Shown piece by piece: positions 8,643-17,537 of a DNA stretch of 64,000 nucleotides. The DNA is from Natrinema sp. CBA1119. Its GTDB lineage: Archaea > Halobacteriota > Halobacteria > Halobacteriales > Natrialbaceae. Position 1 is the stretch's first letter; each line of letters begins with the position of its first letter. Made by a program: the position numbers and the translations under genes. Under the pieces are notes generated by a model, which worked only from the letters and a program-made list of their open reading frames with translations, ran no database searches and was not told where the DNA came from. The stretch covers positions 3,286,001 to 3,350,000 of the forward strand of contig NZ_PDBS01000001.1 of the NCBI RefSeq assembly GCF_002572525.1, written 5' to 3'.

Positions 8643-9770
8643 ATGGATATCGTTGGAACCTATCGGTCGGCAAATCGGTTGCGGAAGCTACTCCGGGCGG
8701 AGCGACGGTCCGGGTCGGCCTTCGATATTCCTCCCCGTCGCCGACTCCAGCTCTATCGACGCGGCTTTCTGAGCAAGTCCGGCGTTGTCTACGACTTCGA
8801 GTCGAACGACCCCGCCGATTATCTCACCGATTACCAGCGCTTGGTCAAAACGAAGCAGATCAACGGCCACTGGAACGCGTTGATCGACAACAAACTCGCC
8901 TTCCACCGGGTTCTCGGGGAGTTCCCGACTCACCGTCCGACCGTGTACGGGCTGCTCAACGACGGGCGCTTTCACACGTTCGATCCCGCCGAAGAGTCGG
9001 CGATAACCGACGGCGGCATCGAACTCGAGCGCTCGCCCGAACCGGCGACGACGCAGCCGACCGAAGAACCGATCGACTGGATCGACGACGCCCTCTCGGA
9101 CGGAGACCGGCTCGTGTTGAAGTGGTTCAGCGGCGGCGGCGGGAACAACGTTCACTTCCTCGAGCGAGTGGACGGTGAGTACCGATTCGACGGCCAGCGG
9201 ACGAGCGAGTCCGACCTCGTCGAGACGCTCGCGGGCCTCGAGGACTACCTTGTCTGCGAGTTCGTCCAACAGGCCGACTACGCGGACGAGCTGTTCCCCG
9301 ACACGGCGAACACGCTTCGAGTTCTGACGATGTACGACGAGCGGGCGGGAGAGGCGTTCATCCCGATCGCGATTCACCGAATCGGAACACGGGACTCCGT
9401 CCCCGTGGACAACTTCTCGAACGGTGGATTGAGCGCAGAGATCGATCGCGAGACGGGCGTGCTCAGTACGGGTGCGGAGTATCCACACGATGGTGTCGTC
9501 GACTGGCACGAGAGTCATCCCGAGACCGGTGATCGTATCGAGGGAACAGCGATTCCCGGTTGGGAGGAAACTCGAGACCGCTTGCTCGAGATCGCGGAAA
9601 CGCTCTCCCACATACCCTACGTCGGCTGGGATCTGATCGTCACCGACGAGGGTGGGTTCCAGGTCATCGAGGCCAACAGCTATCCGGGCGTCGCCTCGCT
9701 CCAGGTACACCGACCGCTGCTTGCTGATGATCGAACGCGGCGGTTTTACCGGGATCACAGCGTCGTCTGA
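8643..9770 (+). CDS. ATP-grasp enzyme (sugar-transfer-associated type)
   Basis: Probably an ATP-dependent ligase of the family often found with polysaccharide genes (PF14397-like). The glycine-rich ATP loop is LVLKWFSGGGGNNVHFLE (about residues 158-175). The metal/ATP-binding end of the fold is YVGWDLIVTDEGGFQVIEANS, with acidic D and E/N ligands. ATG 8643 lies about 28 bases after a TATA-like ataaatat (8609-8616); a GTG directly before it (8640) is possible. The N-terminus (RRLQLYRRGFLSKSGVVYDF) fits this group. The substrate is unknown. Neighbours are dnaJ and a DJ-1 protein, which give no pathway clue. Confidence 0.75.
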   Translation: MDIVGTYRSANRLRKLLRAERRSGSAFDIPPRRRLQLYRRGFLSKSGVVYDFESNDPADYLTDYQRLVKTKQINGHWNALIDNKLAFHRVLGEFPTHRPTVYGLLNDGRFHTFDPAEESAITDGGIELERSPEPATTQPTEEPIDWIDDALSDGDRLVLKWFSGGGGNNVHFLERVDGEYRFDGQRTSESDLVETLAGLEDYLVCEFVQQADYADELFPDTANTLRVLTMYDERAGEAFIPIAIHRIGTRDSVPVDNFSNGGLSAEIDRETGVLSTGAEYPHDGVVDWHESHPETGDRIEGTAIPGWEETRDRLLEIAETLSHIPYVGWDLIVTDEGGFQVIEANSYPGVASLQVHRPLLADDRTRRFYRDHSVV

Positions 9771-9956
9771 GATGACTGACGGCGCTCGAGCAATTCTCCT
9801 CAGCGGACACCCATCACGAAATTTCCCTCGAGCAGACGCCTTCAAGCAGACATCCTGGAGCGGTTGCCGGAGCGGTTCGACCGCTGTTATGAGTGTCACG
9901 GTATCGTACAGTATAGATTATGGCTGTTGCGACCGAACGGTTAGACGGAGATACCC

Positions 9957-10550
9957 ATGTCAGCACAACAGATACTGCTCCTCGCCGGTGACTTCGTCGA
10001 GGACTACGAGATCATGGTCCCGTTTCAGGCGCTCCAGATGGTCGGCCACGAGGTCCACGCCGTCTGTCCGGAGAAGGAAGCCGGGGACACCTGTCCGACG
10101 GCCATCCATGATTTCGAGGGCGACCAGACCTACACCGAGAAACCGGGCCACAACTTCGAACTGAATCACGACTTCGACGCCGTCGATCCCGCCGACTACG
10201 ACGCGCTCGTCGTTCCGGGTGGCCGCGCACCCGAGTACCTCAGAACATACGACGAGGTACTCGAGATAACCCGTCACTTCTTCGAGGCGAACAAACCGGT
10301 CGCGGCGCTGTGTCACGGCGTCCAGATCCTCGCCGCGGCGGACGTGCTCGAGGGCCGCACCTGTACCGGCTATCCGGCGCTCGAAGCGGACGTTCGAATC
10401 GCCGGCGGCGAGTGGGAAGACGGCGTCACGCGCGACGGAAATCTCGTGACGGGCCAGGCGTGGCCGGACCACCCCGAGTGGCTCGCGCAGTTCCTCGAGT
10501 GTCTCGGGACGGACATCGACCACGCCGAGCCGGCGGCAGCGGACGACTGA
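9957..10550 (+). CDS. DJ-1/PfpI family protein
   Basis: Member of the DJ-1/PfpI superfamily (glutamine-amidotransferase-like fold; glyoxalase, chaperone or protease roles have been described). The nucleophile elbow is AALCHGVQ with C119, and [12 protein letters not shown] is the conserved strand-loop before it. The acidic partner is in [10 protein letters not shown] ggag sequence about seven bases before the ATG suggests Shine-Dalgarno initiation here, unlike most neighbours. A distant paralogue lies at 33287-33853. The precise activity cannot be told from sequence. Confidence 0.85.
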   Translation: MSAQQILLLAGDFVEDYEIMVPFQALQMVGHEVHAVCPEKEAGDTCPTAIHDFEGDQTYTEKPGHNFELNHDFDAVDPADYDALVVPGGRAPEYLRTYDEVLEITRHFFEANKPVAALCHGVQILAAADVLEGRTCTGYPALEADVRIAGGEWEDGVTRDGNLVTGQAWPDHPEWLAQFLECLGTDIDHAEPAAADD

Positions 10551-10720
10551 TACGGTCTGCTGTAACGATTTGCCGTCGCGACCGCAGGTCGGATCGCGGT
10601 CGCGCCGAAAATGACTTACAGCAGTCCGTATGAACTCACCCCGCCGTACGGCGGGCCGCGACGGCGACGCCGGCGACGCGAGTCGGCGTCCTTTTTCCGC
10701 CCCGGTTCCCACTCTCGAGT

Positions 10721-11470
10721 ATGAACGCTGGGACGGTCGACGAGCTGTTCACCCGGGAGCTCCGCGACGACCGGATCGGGCTCGTCGACGCGACGAGTCG
10801 GGAGTACGACTACCACTGGCTGTGTACCTCCTCGTGGCAGGCCGGGAACTTCCTCCGCCACGCGGGCGTTCGCGAGGACGTCACCGTCGGCGTCGTCGGC
10901 GACGGCCCGCTCGCACTGCTCGCCTTCTTCGGGACGACGCTGCTCGAGGGCACCACCCGATTCGAGCCGCCGACCGACCTCGCGGACGCGGACGACTTTC
11001 GGGCCCTCGTTGCGCCCGTCTCGGCTCTCGAGGAGTACGACCTCCCGCGGGGCGCACAGCGCGTCGGCTACGGCTCGAACCCCGACGCGCCGGACGTTCA
11101 CCACTTCGACGCCGGAATCTGGACCGAAAACCCGTCGTTTCCGCCGCTCACTATCGATCCCGAGACGGCGATCCTGAGCGACGGTGAGCGAACCGTGACG
11201 CACGGAGAACTGCTCGAGGCCGCACGCGCGGTGGTCGCGGAGAACGACCTCGAAGCGGACGATCGGGTCGTCGTTCGAGCACCGCTGTCTGATCCGCGAG
11301 CCGTCGCGGCCGGCGTGATCGCACCGTTGCTCGTCCGGGGCGTGATCGTGCTTCCGGACGACGAAGACGGGGCCGCGGTCGAACGGGGAACGTACGCCGT
11401 CTCGAGCGAGTCTGCAGAAACGGTTCCCGAAGCGAAGCGCATCGAGATCGATGCAGTTTCCCTCCGGTAA
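10721..11470 (+). CDS. Haloarchaeal AMP-binding-like protein lacking catalytic core
   Basis: A 249-residue protein resembling N-terminal pieces of acyl-CoA synthetases (ANL family). It has a YDYHWLCTSSWQAGNFLRHAGV segment and a second related segment, HGELLEAARAVVAENDLEADDRVVV, as in the start of ANL enzymes. The phosphate-binding T/S-G-T/S-G-x-P-K signature and the C-terminal catalytic lysine domain are absent, so it should not activate acids by itself. Similar short proteins occur in other haloarchaea, so this is likely a stable family rather than a fragment. Function is unknown. Confidence 0.65.
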   Translation: MNAGTVDELFTRELRDDRIGLVDATSREYDYHWLCTSSWQAGNFLRHAGVREDVTVGVVGDGPLALLAFFGTTLLEGTTRFEPPTDLADADDFRALVAPVSALEEYDLPRGAQRVGYGSNPDAPDVHHFDAGIWTENPSFPPLTIDPETAILSDGERTVTHGELLEAARAVVAENDLEADDRVVVRAPLSDPRAVAAGVIAPLLVRGVIVLPDDEDGAAVERGTYAVSSESAETVPEAKRIEIDAVSLR

Positions 11471-11494
11471 CACCGCTCAATTTTCCAGTTTTGA

Positions 11495-13075
11495 TTACAG
11501 CTCTCGGTACAACAAGCCCTCGACCGCAGGGCCCGACAGCACCTCGCCCTCGTGAGTGAACCGCGAGCCGTGACAGGGGCAGTCCCAGGTCTCCTCGGCG
11601 TCGTTCCACCGGACGAGACAGCCCATGTGCGGACAGGTCGCCGACACGGCGTGGGTCGTTCCGTCCGCCTCGCGGTAGAGGCCGACGGGCTGGCTCGCGC
11701 GCCGAACGACGCGGGCGTCGCCGGGCGGAATGTCGATCGCACCGTCGGCCCCGAGCGACGCGAGTAGCGATTTGATCCGATCGCCGACGAAACTGCCGCC
11801 GACTGTGGCGTTTTCCTCGAGGAAACTCTTGGCCGACGCTTTCGGCGTGAATCGCTGGGGATCGAAGACGTCGGCCCAGGGGTTCGATCCCTCGACGATC
11901 AGATCGGCGAGGATCATCCCCGCGGCGGTGCCGTTGGTCATCCCCCAGCCGCCGAACCCGGTGCCGACGTAGACGTGCTTCGACAGCGGATCGATCCGTC
12001 CGATGAAGGGAACGTCGTCCACCGGCGAGTAGTCCATCGTCGACCAGCGGTACTCGACTGATTCGACGTCGAAATGCTCGCGTGCGAACGCCTCACAACG
12101 CCGATACCGTTCTGAGGTCGGCGGGCCATCGATTCCGGACTTGTGGCTCTGCCCACCGACGAGGAGGAGTTCGCCGTCGTCGGAATCGCCGCCATCGGAA
12201 CCGCCGCTGGCCGCCGCACTCGGCGAATACGTTCGCATCGTCGCCGGCGGCGAATCGGTGCTGTAGAACAGCCCCTCGAGGGGCGTCTCTGCAACCCGAA
12301 CGGCGAGCAGATACGCGCGGTGGGGATGCATCCGCGCGAAGTAGCCGGCGCGGTCGAGGACGGGAAAGTGCGTCGCGACCACCACGTCGTCGGCGACGAC
12401 CTCGCCGTGTTCGGTTTCGACGCGACACGGCGAGCCGGGATCGACCTCGAGCGCGCGCGTCTCCTCGAACACGTAGCTCCCGTCGCCGTGAACCCGCTCC
12501 GCGATCGCCAGCAGGTACTTCCGCGGGTGGAACTCGGCCTGCTCGTCGAAGCGGACCGCGCCGGCGGTGTCGAACGGCAGCGGCGTCCCGTCGACGAGGG
12601 AGGCGGGGAGACCGACTTGCTGCGCGGCCGAGACCTCGTCTCGGATCGTCTCCCGGTCGTCCGGCGATGCAGCGTACGTGTACGCTTCCGTCCGGCGGAA
12701 GTCGCAGTCGATGGTCTCGTCTTCGACGCGTCGCTGCACTTCGTCGATCGCCGCCTCGTTCGCGTCGGCGTACTGCCGCGCCTTCCGCTCGCCGAACTGG
12801 GAAACGAGCGTATCGTAGCTCAGTCCGTGTTGGGAGGTGAGTTTGGCCGTCGTGTGACCGGTCGTGCTCTCGACGATCCGATCGGCCTCGAGCACCGCGA
12901 CGGATCGTCCCGCTTCCTTCAGTTCGATCGCCGCGGTCAGCCCGGTGATGCCGCCGCCGATGACTGCCACGTCGACATCGAGGCCGTCCTCGAGAGGGCC
13001 GTACTCGGTCGTTGGCGTCGTGGCCAGCCACAGCGATTGCTCGCGCGGTGACTCGGGTGGGTTGTCGGTCGTCAT
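11495..13075 (-). CDS. FAD-dependent oxidoreductase with C-terminal Rieske domain
   Basis: DAO-type flavoprotein (glycine oxidase-like fold) fused to a Rieske [2Fe-2S] domain, as in bacterial YhfW. The FAD-binding site is VDVAVIGGGITGLTAAIEL (about residues 29-47), and the second FAD-contact region is VGTGFGGWGMTNG (about 390-402). The Rieske ligands are CPHMGC (C-x-H-x2-G-C) and CPCHGSRF near residues 480-503. The 526-residue length fits the family. It probably passes electrons from an unknown amine or acid substrate via FAD to the cluster. It ends just after the convergent AMP-binding-like gene and follows the MFS gene on the same strand with a 72-base gap. Confidence 0.88.
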   Translation of the reverse strand: MTTDNPPESPREQSLWLATTPTTEYGPLEDGLDVDVAVIGGGITGLTAAIELKEAGRSVAVLEADRIVESTTGHTTAKLTSQHGLSYDTLVSQFGERKARQYADANEAAIDEVQRRVEDETIDCDFRRTEAYTYAASPDDRETIRDEVSAAQQVGLPASLVDGTPLPFDTAGAVRFDEQAEFHPRKYLLAIAERVHGDGSYVFEETRALEVDPGSPCRVETEHGEVVADDVVVATHFPVLDRAGYFARMHPHRAYLLAVRVAETPLEGLFYSTDSPPATMRTYSPSAAASGGSDGGDSDDGELLLVGGQSHKSGIDGPPTSERYRRCEAFAREHFDVESVEYRWSTMDYSPVDDVPFIGRIDPLSKHVYVGTGFGGWGMTNGTAAGMILADLIVEGSNPWADVFDPQRFTPKASAKSFLEENATVGGSFVGDRIKSLLASLGADGAIDIPPGDARVVRRASQPVGLYREADGTTHAVSATCPHMGCLVRWNDAEETWDCPCHGSRFTHEGEVLSGPAVEGLLYREL

Positions 13076-13147
13076 TGGAATCTGCCAGTCGTGCTATCCA
13101 CGCTCGGAGAAAAAGGGCCGGGGGTGACAGTGTTCGCTCGAGTTCCC

Positions 13148-14356
13148 TCAGAACGACGATCCGGTGAACCGGTGTGTCCCGAGCGCAGCGGCTGCGATGC
13201 CGGCGACGGTAGCGGCGGCGACGAATACGCCGCCGATGCCCGCGATCGGGACGATCGCTCCGAACAGGACCGGCGAGAGGAACTGTCCCGTGTAACCGAA
13301 TGAGGCGATGTAGGAGCTGAACTGTCCCTGTCGATCCGGCGGTGCGAACGCTTCGACCCACGCGAACGTCGACGGGAAGACCAGCCCGATGCCGAGGCCG
13401 AACAGTAGCACCGGTAGCGCCGCACCGACGGCGGTTCCGACCGCCGTTGCGATCCCGAACCCAGCGGTCCAGAGGACGAACGCCGCGAACACGAGCGTCG
13501 ACCGGCCGGTGTAGCGCAGCAGCCGATCGTATGCGATCGCCGAGATACCGCCCGCAGCGCCGTTCGCCGCCAGATAGAGGCTGATATCGAAGGACGAAGT
13601 CACCCCAATCCCGGCGAGAAACTGCGGATAAAAGACCACGATCACGTACAGGAGCGCGTTCGCACCGAAGTACAGCAGGTACACGAGCGGAAGCGTCGGC
13701 CGATCGCGAAACACGGCGAGAGCCACAACGACACCGCCGGGGCCCTCGTCGGTTCTCTCGCGTCCGTCCGCGGTCGCGTCGTCGGCCTCGCTCGAGGAAC
13801 GCGTTTCGGGGATCGTCGCCGCGGCGAGGATACCCAGGGGTAGCGCGACGAGATAGACCCCGAACGGGGCGTTCCACGCGAGGGCACCGGCAGCGCCGCC
13901 GATCAGCGGCCACACTGCGGCTCCGGCGCTGTTCGCGCTGCTCCGATACCCCAGCGCGCGCTCCATCGCCTGCCCCTCGTAGAGCTCGTATATGAGCACG
14001 GTAACCGACGTGTAAACCGCGGCGGTACCGAGCCCGAGGACGACTCGAGAGGCCAGCAGCGGGTAAAACGAGTCGACGACGAGTCCCGCGCCGCCGCCGA
14101 GGGCGTAGACGAGCAGGCCGCCGACGAAGGGGCGACGTGGGCCGATCCGGTCGACGAGCGCTCCCACGAGCGGACTCGCCAGGACGATCACCCCGCCGTG
14201 GGTGGTGATGATCAGGCCGGCCGCGGAGCCGGAGACGCCGAGTTCGCGCTGGATCTGCGGAACGATCGGTCCGAGGATCGCGCCCGCCATGACGGTCAGC
14301 GTCGCCGCTGCGACCAGTACCCAGAGCGACCGTCGAAGCTGCGTCGCGGCTGCCAC
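13148..14356 (-). CDS. MFS transporter
   Basis: Twelve-helix major facilitator, 402 residues, cytoplasmic membrane. The motif-A-like loop LVGALVDRIGPRRPFVGGLLVYA lies between helices 2 and 3 (family signature G-x3-D-R-x-G-R-R). A charged central loop, SSSEADDATADGRERTDEG (about residues 188-206), divides the two six-helix halves. The second half repeats the pattern with a weaker motif. The substrate cannot be assigned. The gene lies upstream of the FAD/Rieske oxidoreductase on the same strand, so a transported substrate for that enzyme is conceivable but unproven. Confidence 0.85.
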   Translation of the reverse strand: MAAATQLRRSLWVLVAAATLTVMAGAILGPIVPQIQRELGVSGSAAGLIITTHGGVIVLASPLVGALVDRIGPRRPFVGGLLVYALGGGAGLVVDSFYPLLASRVVLGLGTAAVYTSVTVLIYELYEGQAMERALGYRSSANSAGAAVWPLIGGAAGALAWNAPFGVYLVALPLGILAAATIPETRSSSEADDATADGRERTDEGPGGVVVALAVFRDRPTLPLVYLLYFGANALLYVIVVFYPQFLAGIGVTSSFDISLYLAANGAAGGISAIAYDRLLRYTGRSTLVFAAFVLWTAGFGIATAVGTAVGAALPVLLFGLGIGLVFPSTFAWVEAFAPPDRQGQFSSYIASFGYTGQFLSPVLFGAIVPIAGIGGVFVAAATVAGIAAAALGTHRFTGSSF

Positions 14357-14640
14357 TGGGTTCGCTTCGGGCGACGCTCCTCAACAGGATTACGGTCGCG
14401 GCGGATCGGTCCGTCTTCGCACGGTCCTCGCTTGAGGTCGCATCCGGTCCGAGACCGCGGTGGCGATATGTGCGGCGGCGCTGGACATCCGCAGTAAGGA
14501 GAAGGGCGAACGCCTCTACGGTTTCGACGTTCCTGACGACATCGCGTGACCGAACCGGTAGCGATCGAGGGCCGTTCGGGACCCCTCGAGACTCGCGACG
14601 AACCCTCGTGTACAAGGGCTCTCCCATCGAACGGCACACC

Positions 14641-14919
14641 GTGCAACTCGAGTGCGTCTTCTTCGGCCCCTTCCGCGACGCGGTCGGCGAGAAGACAGTT
14701 TTTCACGAGACCGACGCCGAAACGGTCGGCGAACTCCTGGTCGAACTCGAGGCCGCGTACCCGCTCGAGGGCGAACTCGTGGCCGACGACGGCGAGGGGC
14801 TGGCTGGAGACACGGTCGTCACCAGGGACACGAAGAACGTCGTCCACATCGACGGCCTCGAGACGGAACTGACGGACGACTCCGTGATTCGGCTGGTTCC
14901 GTCAGTGTACGGCGGCTGA
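14641..14919 (+). CDS. MoaD/SAMP-like ubiquitin-fold protein
   Basis: Beta-grasp sulfur carrier or ubiquitin-like modifier of 92 residues ending in a free Gly-Gly (SVYGG), the feature needed for adenylation and thiocarboxylation. The segment KNVVHIDGLETELTDDS resembles haloarchaeal SAMP3/MoaD proteins, and the length matches SAMP3. GTG 14641 is used as start because MQLECVFFGPFRDAVGEKT aligns with family N-termini; upstream sequence is not conserved-looking. It lies next to, and convergent with, an aldehyde ferredoxin oxidoreductase gene. This favours a role in molybdo/tungstopterin synthesis, while protein modification remains possible. Confidence 0.8.
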   Translation: MQLECVFFGPFRDAVGEKTVFHETDAETVGELLVELEAAYPLEGELVADDGEGLAGDTVVTRDTKNVVHIDGLETELTDDSVIRLVPSVYGG

Positions 14920-14956
14920 CCGCGCGGTTTCGGTTGACGTGTGCTTTCTCCCGCTC

Positions 14957-16624
14957 TCAGTCCGCCGACGGCGCGACCGTCTCGAGCGCAGCGTCCGGAA
15001 CGAGTCCGTCGTCCGTCCAGCCCCGCGCCGCGTAGTACTCGTCGATTGCCCCCTCGAGGTCGGGAATCTCGTACGGCAACCCGTCGTCGGCGCGGTCGAA
15101 GCCGCGCTGATTGTTGAAGTGACGCTCGAGGCGAACGGTTCGGGCACCGATTTCCATGAGCTCCTCGTAGTCGGCGTCGAACAGCGTCTCGAGTCGGTCG
15201 TCGGTGACGTAGTCGCTGCCGAACGCACAGACGATTCCCGTATCACGGAACGCCGCCGCGTTTTCCTCCTGGACGAGCCGCTCGGCCTTCCCGAGGGTGC
15301 CCTCCGGATCGAGTTCGCCGCTGTACTCGAGGGTTAACATGCCGGCGTACATGTGGTCTGCGCCCCGATTCGCGAGGGCATAAGAGAGCCCCTGCCCGTG
15401 GAGGACGCGCCCGTCGTGGGCGGCGAACTCCATTCCCTTGACGGTGTAGTTGTCGACGCCGAGTTCGTCGTGACAGCGATCGACTCCCGCGGCGAGGAGA
15501 TCGCCGATCCCCTCGCGGTACGCGATCCGCTCGGTGACCTCCCGCGCGAGTTCCGCGTTTCCGAACTCGTCTTCGCTCGCGAGGTAGGCCGCGACGGTAA
15601 CGCCGGCGGAGATCGTGTCCATCCCGAGGGAGTCACACAGCTCGTTCGCCCGCATCACGTCGACGATGTCGCCGACGCCCTGGCTCGAGCCGAACGCGTA
15701 GACGGTTTCGAACTCCGGCCCTTCGGTTTCGACGCCCGTCTCCTCGTCCCGCGTCGGCAGCTTGCAGGCGTAGGCGCAGGCCGAGCACGCGCCCTTCTTG
15801 TACTTCTTTTCCTCGACGGCGTTGCCGCCGATCCGATCCGCGTGCTCGAACTCGTACTCGCTGAAGTACCGGGTGGGAAGCGCGAAATTGTCGTTGATGA
15901 ACTCGGTGCTGCCCGTCGTCCCCTGTCGCCGCATCAGGTCGTCCGACTGGGCCGCCTCCCGGTGGACGTCCATCTCGGGCGGATCGGGAATCTCGACGGT
16001 CGGCGCGGCGTCGCCCTCGAAGGTGACGCACTTGACGTTCTTCGATCCCAGGACCGCACCCAGTCCGCCGCGACCGAACGCTCGCGAGTCGAACGTCATC
16101 ACCGAGGCGAACCGAACCCGATTCTCGCCGGCCGGCCCGATCGCGATGCAGTTGTCCGGACCGAGGTCGTGGCGTTCGGTCATGTACTCGGAGGTTTCTG
16201 GCACCGTCGCCCCCTCGAGCTCCGGGACCGCTTCGAACTCGACGCCCTGATCCGTCACGTGAACGGCCAGTAGCTCGTCGCTCTGTCCGACGACCTCGAG
16301 GACGCTGATTCCCGTACCGACGAAGTTCCGCGAGAGGTAGCCCCCCGCGTTGGTCGAGACCAACCCGTCGGTCAACGGCGAGAGCCCGGTCATGTTCATT
16401 CGACCGGTAAAGGACATACCGGACTGCTGGAGGGGTCCCGTGGCGAGATACGCGCGATTCTCGGGCCCGAACGGATCCGCATCGAACGGGATTCGTTCGT
16501 GGGCCAACGCGGTCGCGACTGCCCGTCCACCGACGTTCGTCTCGAGAACGTCGTCGATGGCCGTTTCGGATGCCGCTCGCTCACCGACATCGACGGTGAG
16601 CAGCGGCCCTTCTGCGTGGAGCAT
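14957..16624 (-). CDS. Aldehyde:ferredoxin oxidoreductase family protein (tungstopterin enzyme)
   Basis: Oxidises aldehydes to acids with ferredoxin as acceptor in characterised relatives, using a bis-pterin tungsten centre and one [4Fe-4S] cluster. The cluster motif is CSACAYAC (C280, C283, C287), with a distal cysteine in GIVCAFGSD. The pterin-binding DxxGxD-like site is CDSLGMDTISAG. The N-terminal domain contains FVGTGISVLEVVG and RAFGRGGLGAVLGSKNVK. ATG 16624 gives 555 residues, slightly short of the 605 of the hyperthermophile enzyme but normal for haloarchaeal homologues. The adjacent MoaD-like gene supports cofactor dependence. The substrate is unknown. Confidence 0.9.
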   Translation of the reverse strand: MLHAEGPLLTVDVGERAASETAIDDVLETNVGGRAVATALAHERIPFDADPFGPENRAYLATGPLQQSGMSFTGRMNMTGLSPLTDGLVSTNAGGYLSRNFVGTGISVLEVVGQSDELLAVHVTDQGVEFEAVPELEGATVPETSEYMTERHDLGPDNCIAIGPAGENRVRFASVMTFDSRAFGRGGLGAVLGSKNVKCVTFEGDAAPTVEIPDPPEMDVHREAAQSDDLMRRQGTTGSTEFINDNFALPTRYFSEYEFEHADRIGGNAVEEKKYKKGACSACAYACKLPTRDEETGVETEGPEFETVYAFGSSQGVGDIVDVMRANELCDSLGMDTISAGVTVAAYLASEDEFGNAELAREVTERIAYREGIGDLLAAGVDRCHDELGVDNYTVKGMEFAAHDGRVLHGQGLSYALANRGADHMYAGMLTLEYSGELDPEGTLGKAERLVQEENAAAFRDTGIVCAFGSDYVTDDRLETLFDADYEELMEIGARTVRLERHFNNQRGFDRADDGLPYEIPDLEGAIDEYYAARGWTDDGLVPDAALETVAPSAD

Positions 16625-16746
16625 GCGACTGAATAGCACCCGGGGGCTCTTAGCTCTGGGTCCCCGTTTGACGGCAACCAGCGAACTGGCAGTGCGAGCC
16701 GACCCGATCAACAAGCGTATGATCCTCGAGAAAATACGCCCGCTAC

Positions 16747-17403
16747 ATGGTGTACGATGCGGTCCTGTTCGATTTCGACGGGGTCGTGGTGGAGACCCCC
16801 TCGTCACAGCGGCTGTCCGACGCTCTCGGTCGAGCGTACGAGACACTCGAGTGTCCCGGGCCGGCGACCGAGACCGTCCGGGCGATCGTGGCTGGCGACT
16901 TCGAATCGATCGCCCGGCGGTGTCACAGCCTCGGTATCGAAACGGAGACGTTCTGTGCGCGGGCCGCACGGGAGATGGTCCGCACCCAGCGCGAAGCGGT
17001 CGAACGCGGGCTGCGATCGGTCTACGACGATATCACTGCGGTTCGGTCGCTCGAGCAATCTCTCGGGATCGTTAGCGACAACCACCCGACCGTCATCTCG
17101 ACGCTGCTCGAGCGGTTCGGGCTCCGACCTGCCTTCGAGACCGTCTACGGCTGTCCGCTGACGCCCGACGGGCTCTCCCGCCGCAAGCCCGACCCGACGA
17201 ACATCGAGGCCGCGATCGCGGATCTCGAGGCAGAATCGGCACTCTACGTCGGAGACAGGGCGGTCGACGTTCGGGCGGCCGATAACGCGGGCCTCGAGTC
17301 GGCGCTGCTCTCGCGCTCCGAGGACGACGACCTGACCGAGATGGACGCCGAGCCGACTTACCACCTCTCGTCGCTCTCCCAGCTCCCGGCGATTCTCCGA
17401 TAG
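16747..17403 (+). CDS. HAD-superfamily phosphatase
   Basis: Cytosolic haloacid dehalogenase-type hydrolase, probably a phosphatase like phosphoglycolate phosphatase. All four motifs are present: I FDFDGVVVE (nucleophile D and acid/base D), II IVSDNH, III lysine in RRKPDPTN, and IV YVGDRAVDVRAADNAG. The cap between motifs I and II is of the helical C1 type. The protein is 218 residues. It is divergent from the aldehyde oxidoreductase gene with a 122-base gap. The substrate is not predictable. Confidence 0.87.
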   Translation: MVYDAVLFDFDGVVVETPSSQRLSDALGRAYETLECPGPATETVRAIVAGDFESIARRCHSLGIETETFCARAAREMVRTQREAVERGLRSVYDDITAVRSLEQSLGIVSDNHPTVISTLLERFGLRPAFETVYGCPLTPDGLSRRKPDPTNIEAAIADLEAESALYVGDRAVDVRAADNAGLESALLSRSEDDDLTEMDAEPTYHLSSLSQLPAILR

Positions 17404-17537
17404 ACGCCGACGCAGCTCGGAACCCGAACCGTCGATTATCGCCTCGTGAGCGATCGATACCCGTCCCGAGGCGTCGAGACGAGACGGATGGCAGATTCGT
17501 GGCCGCGCTTTTTCTGCCCGCTCACCGTAGGCTGCGT

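Noticed and set aside
12093-14639. 848-codon minus-strand frame across the Rieske and MFS genes
   Set aside because: Arg-rich, shadow composition, and overlaps two real genes in other frames.
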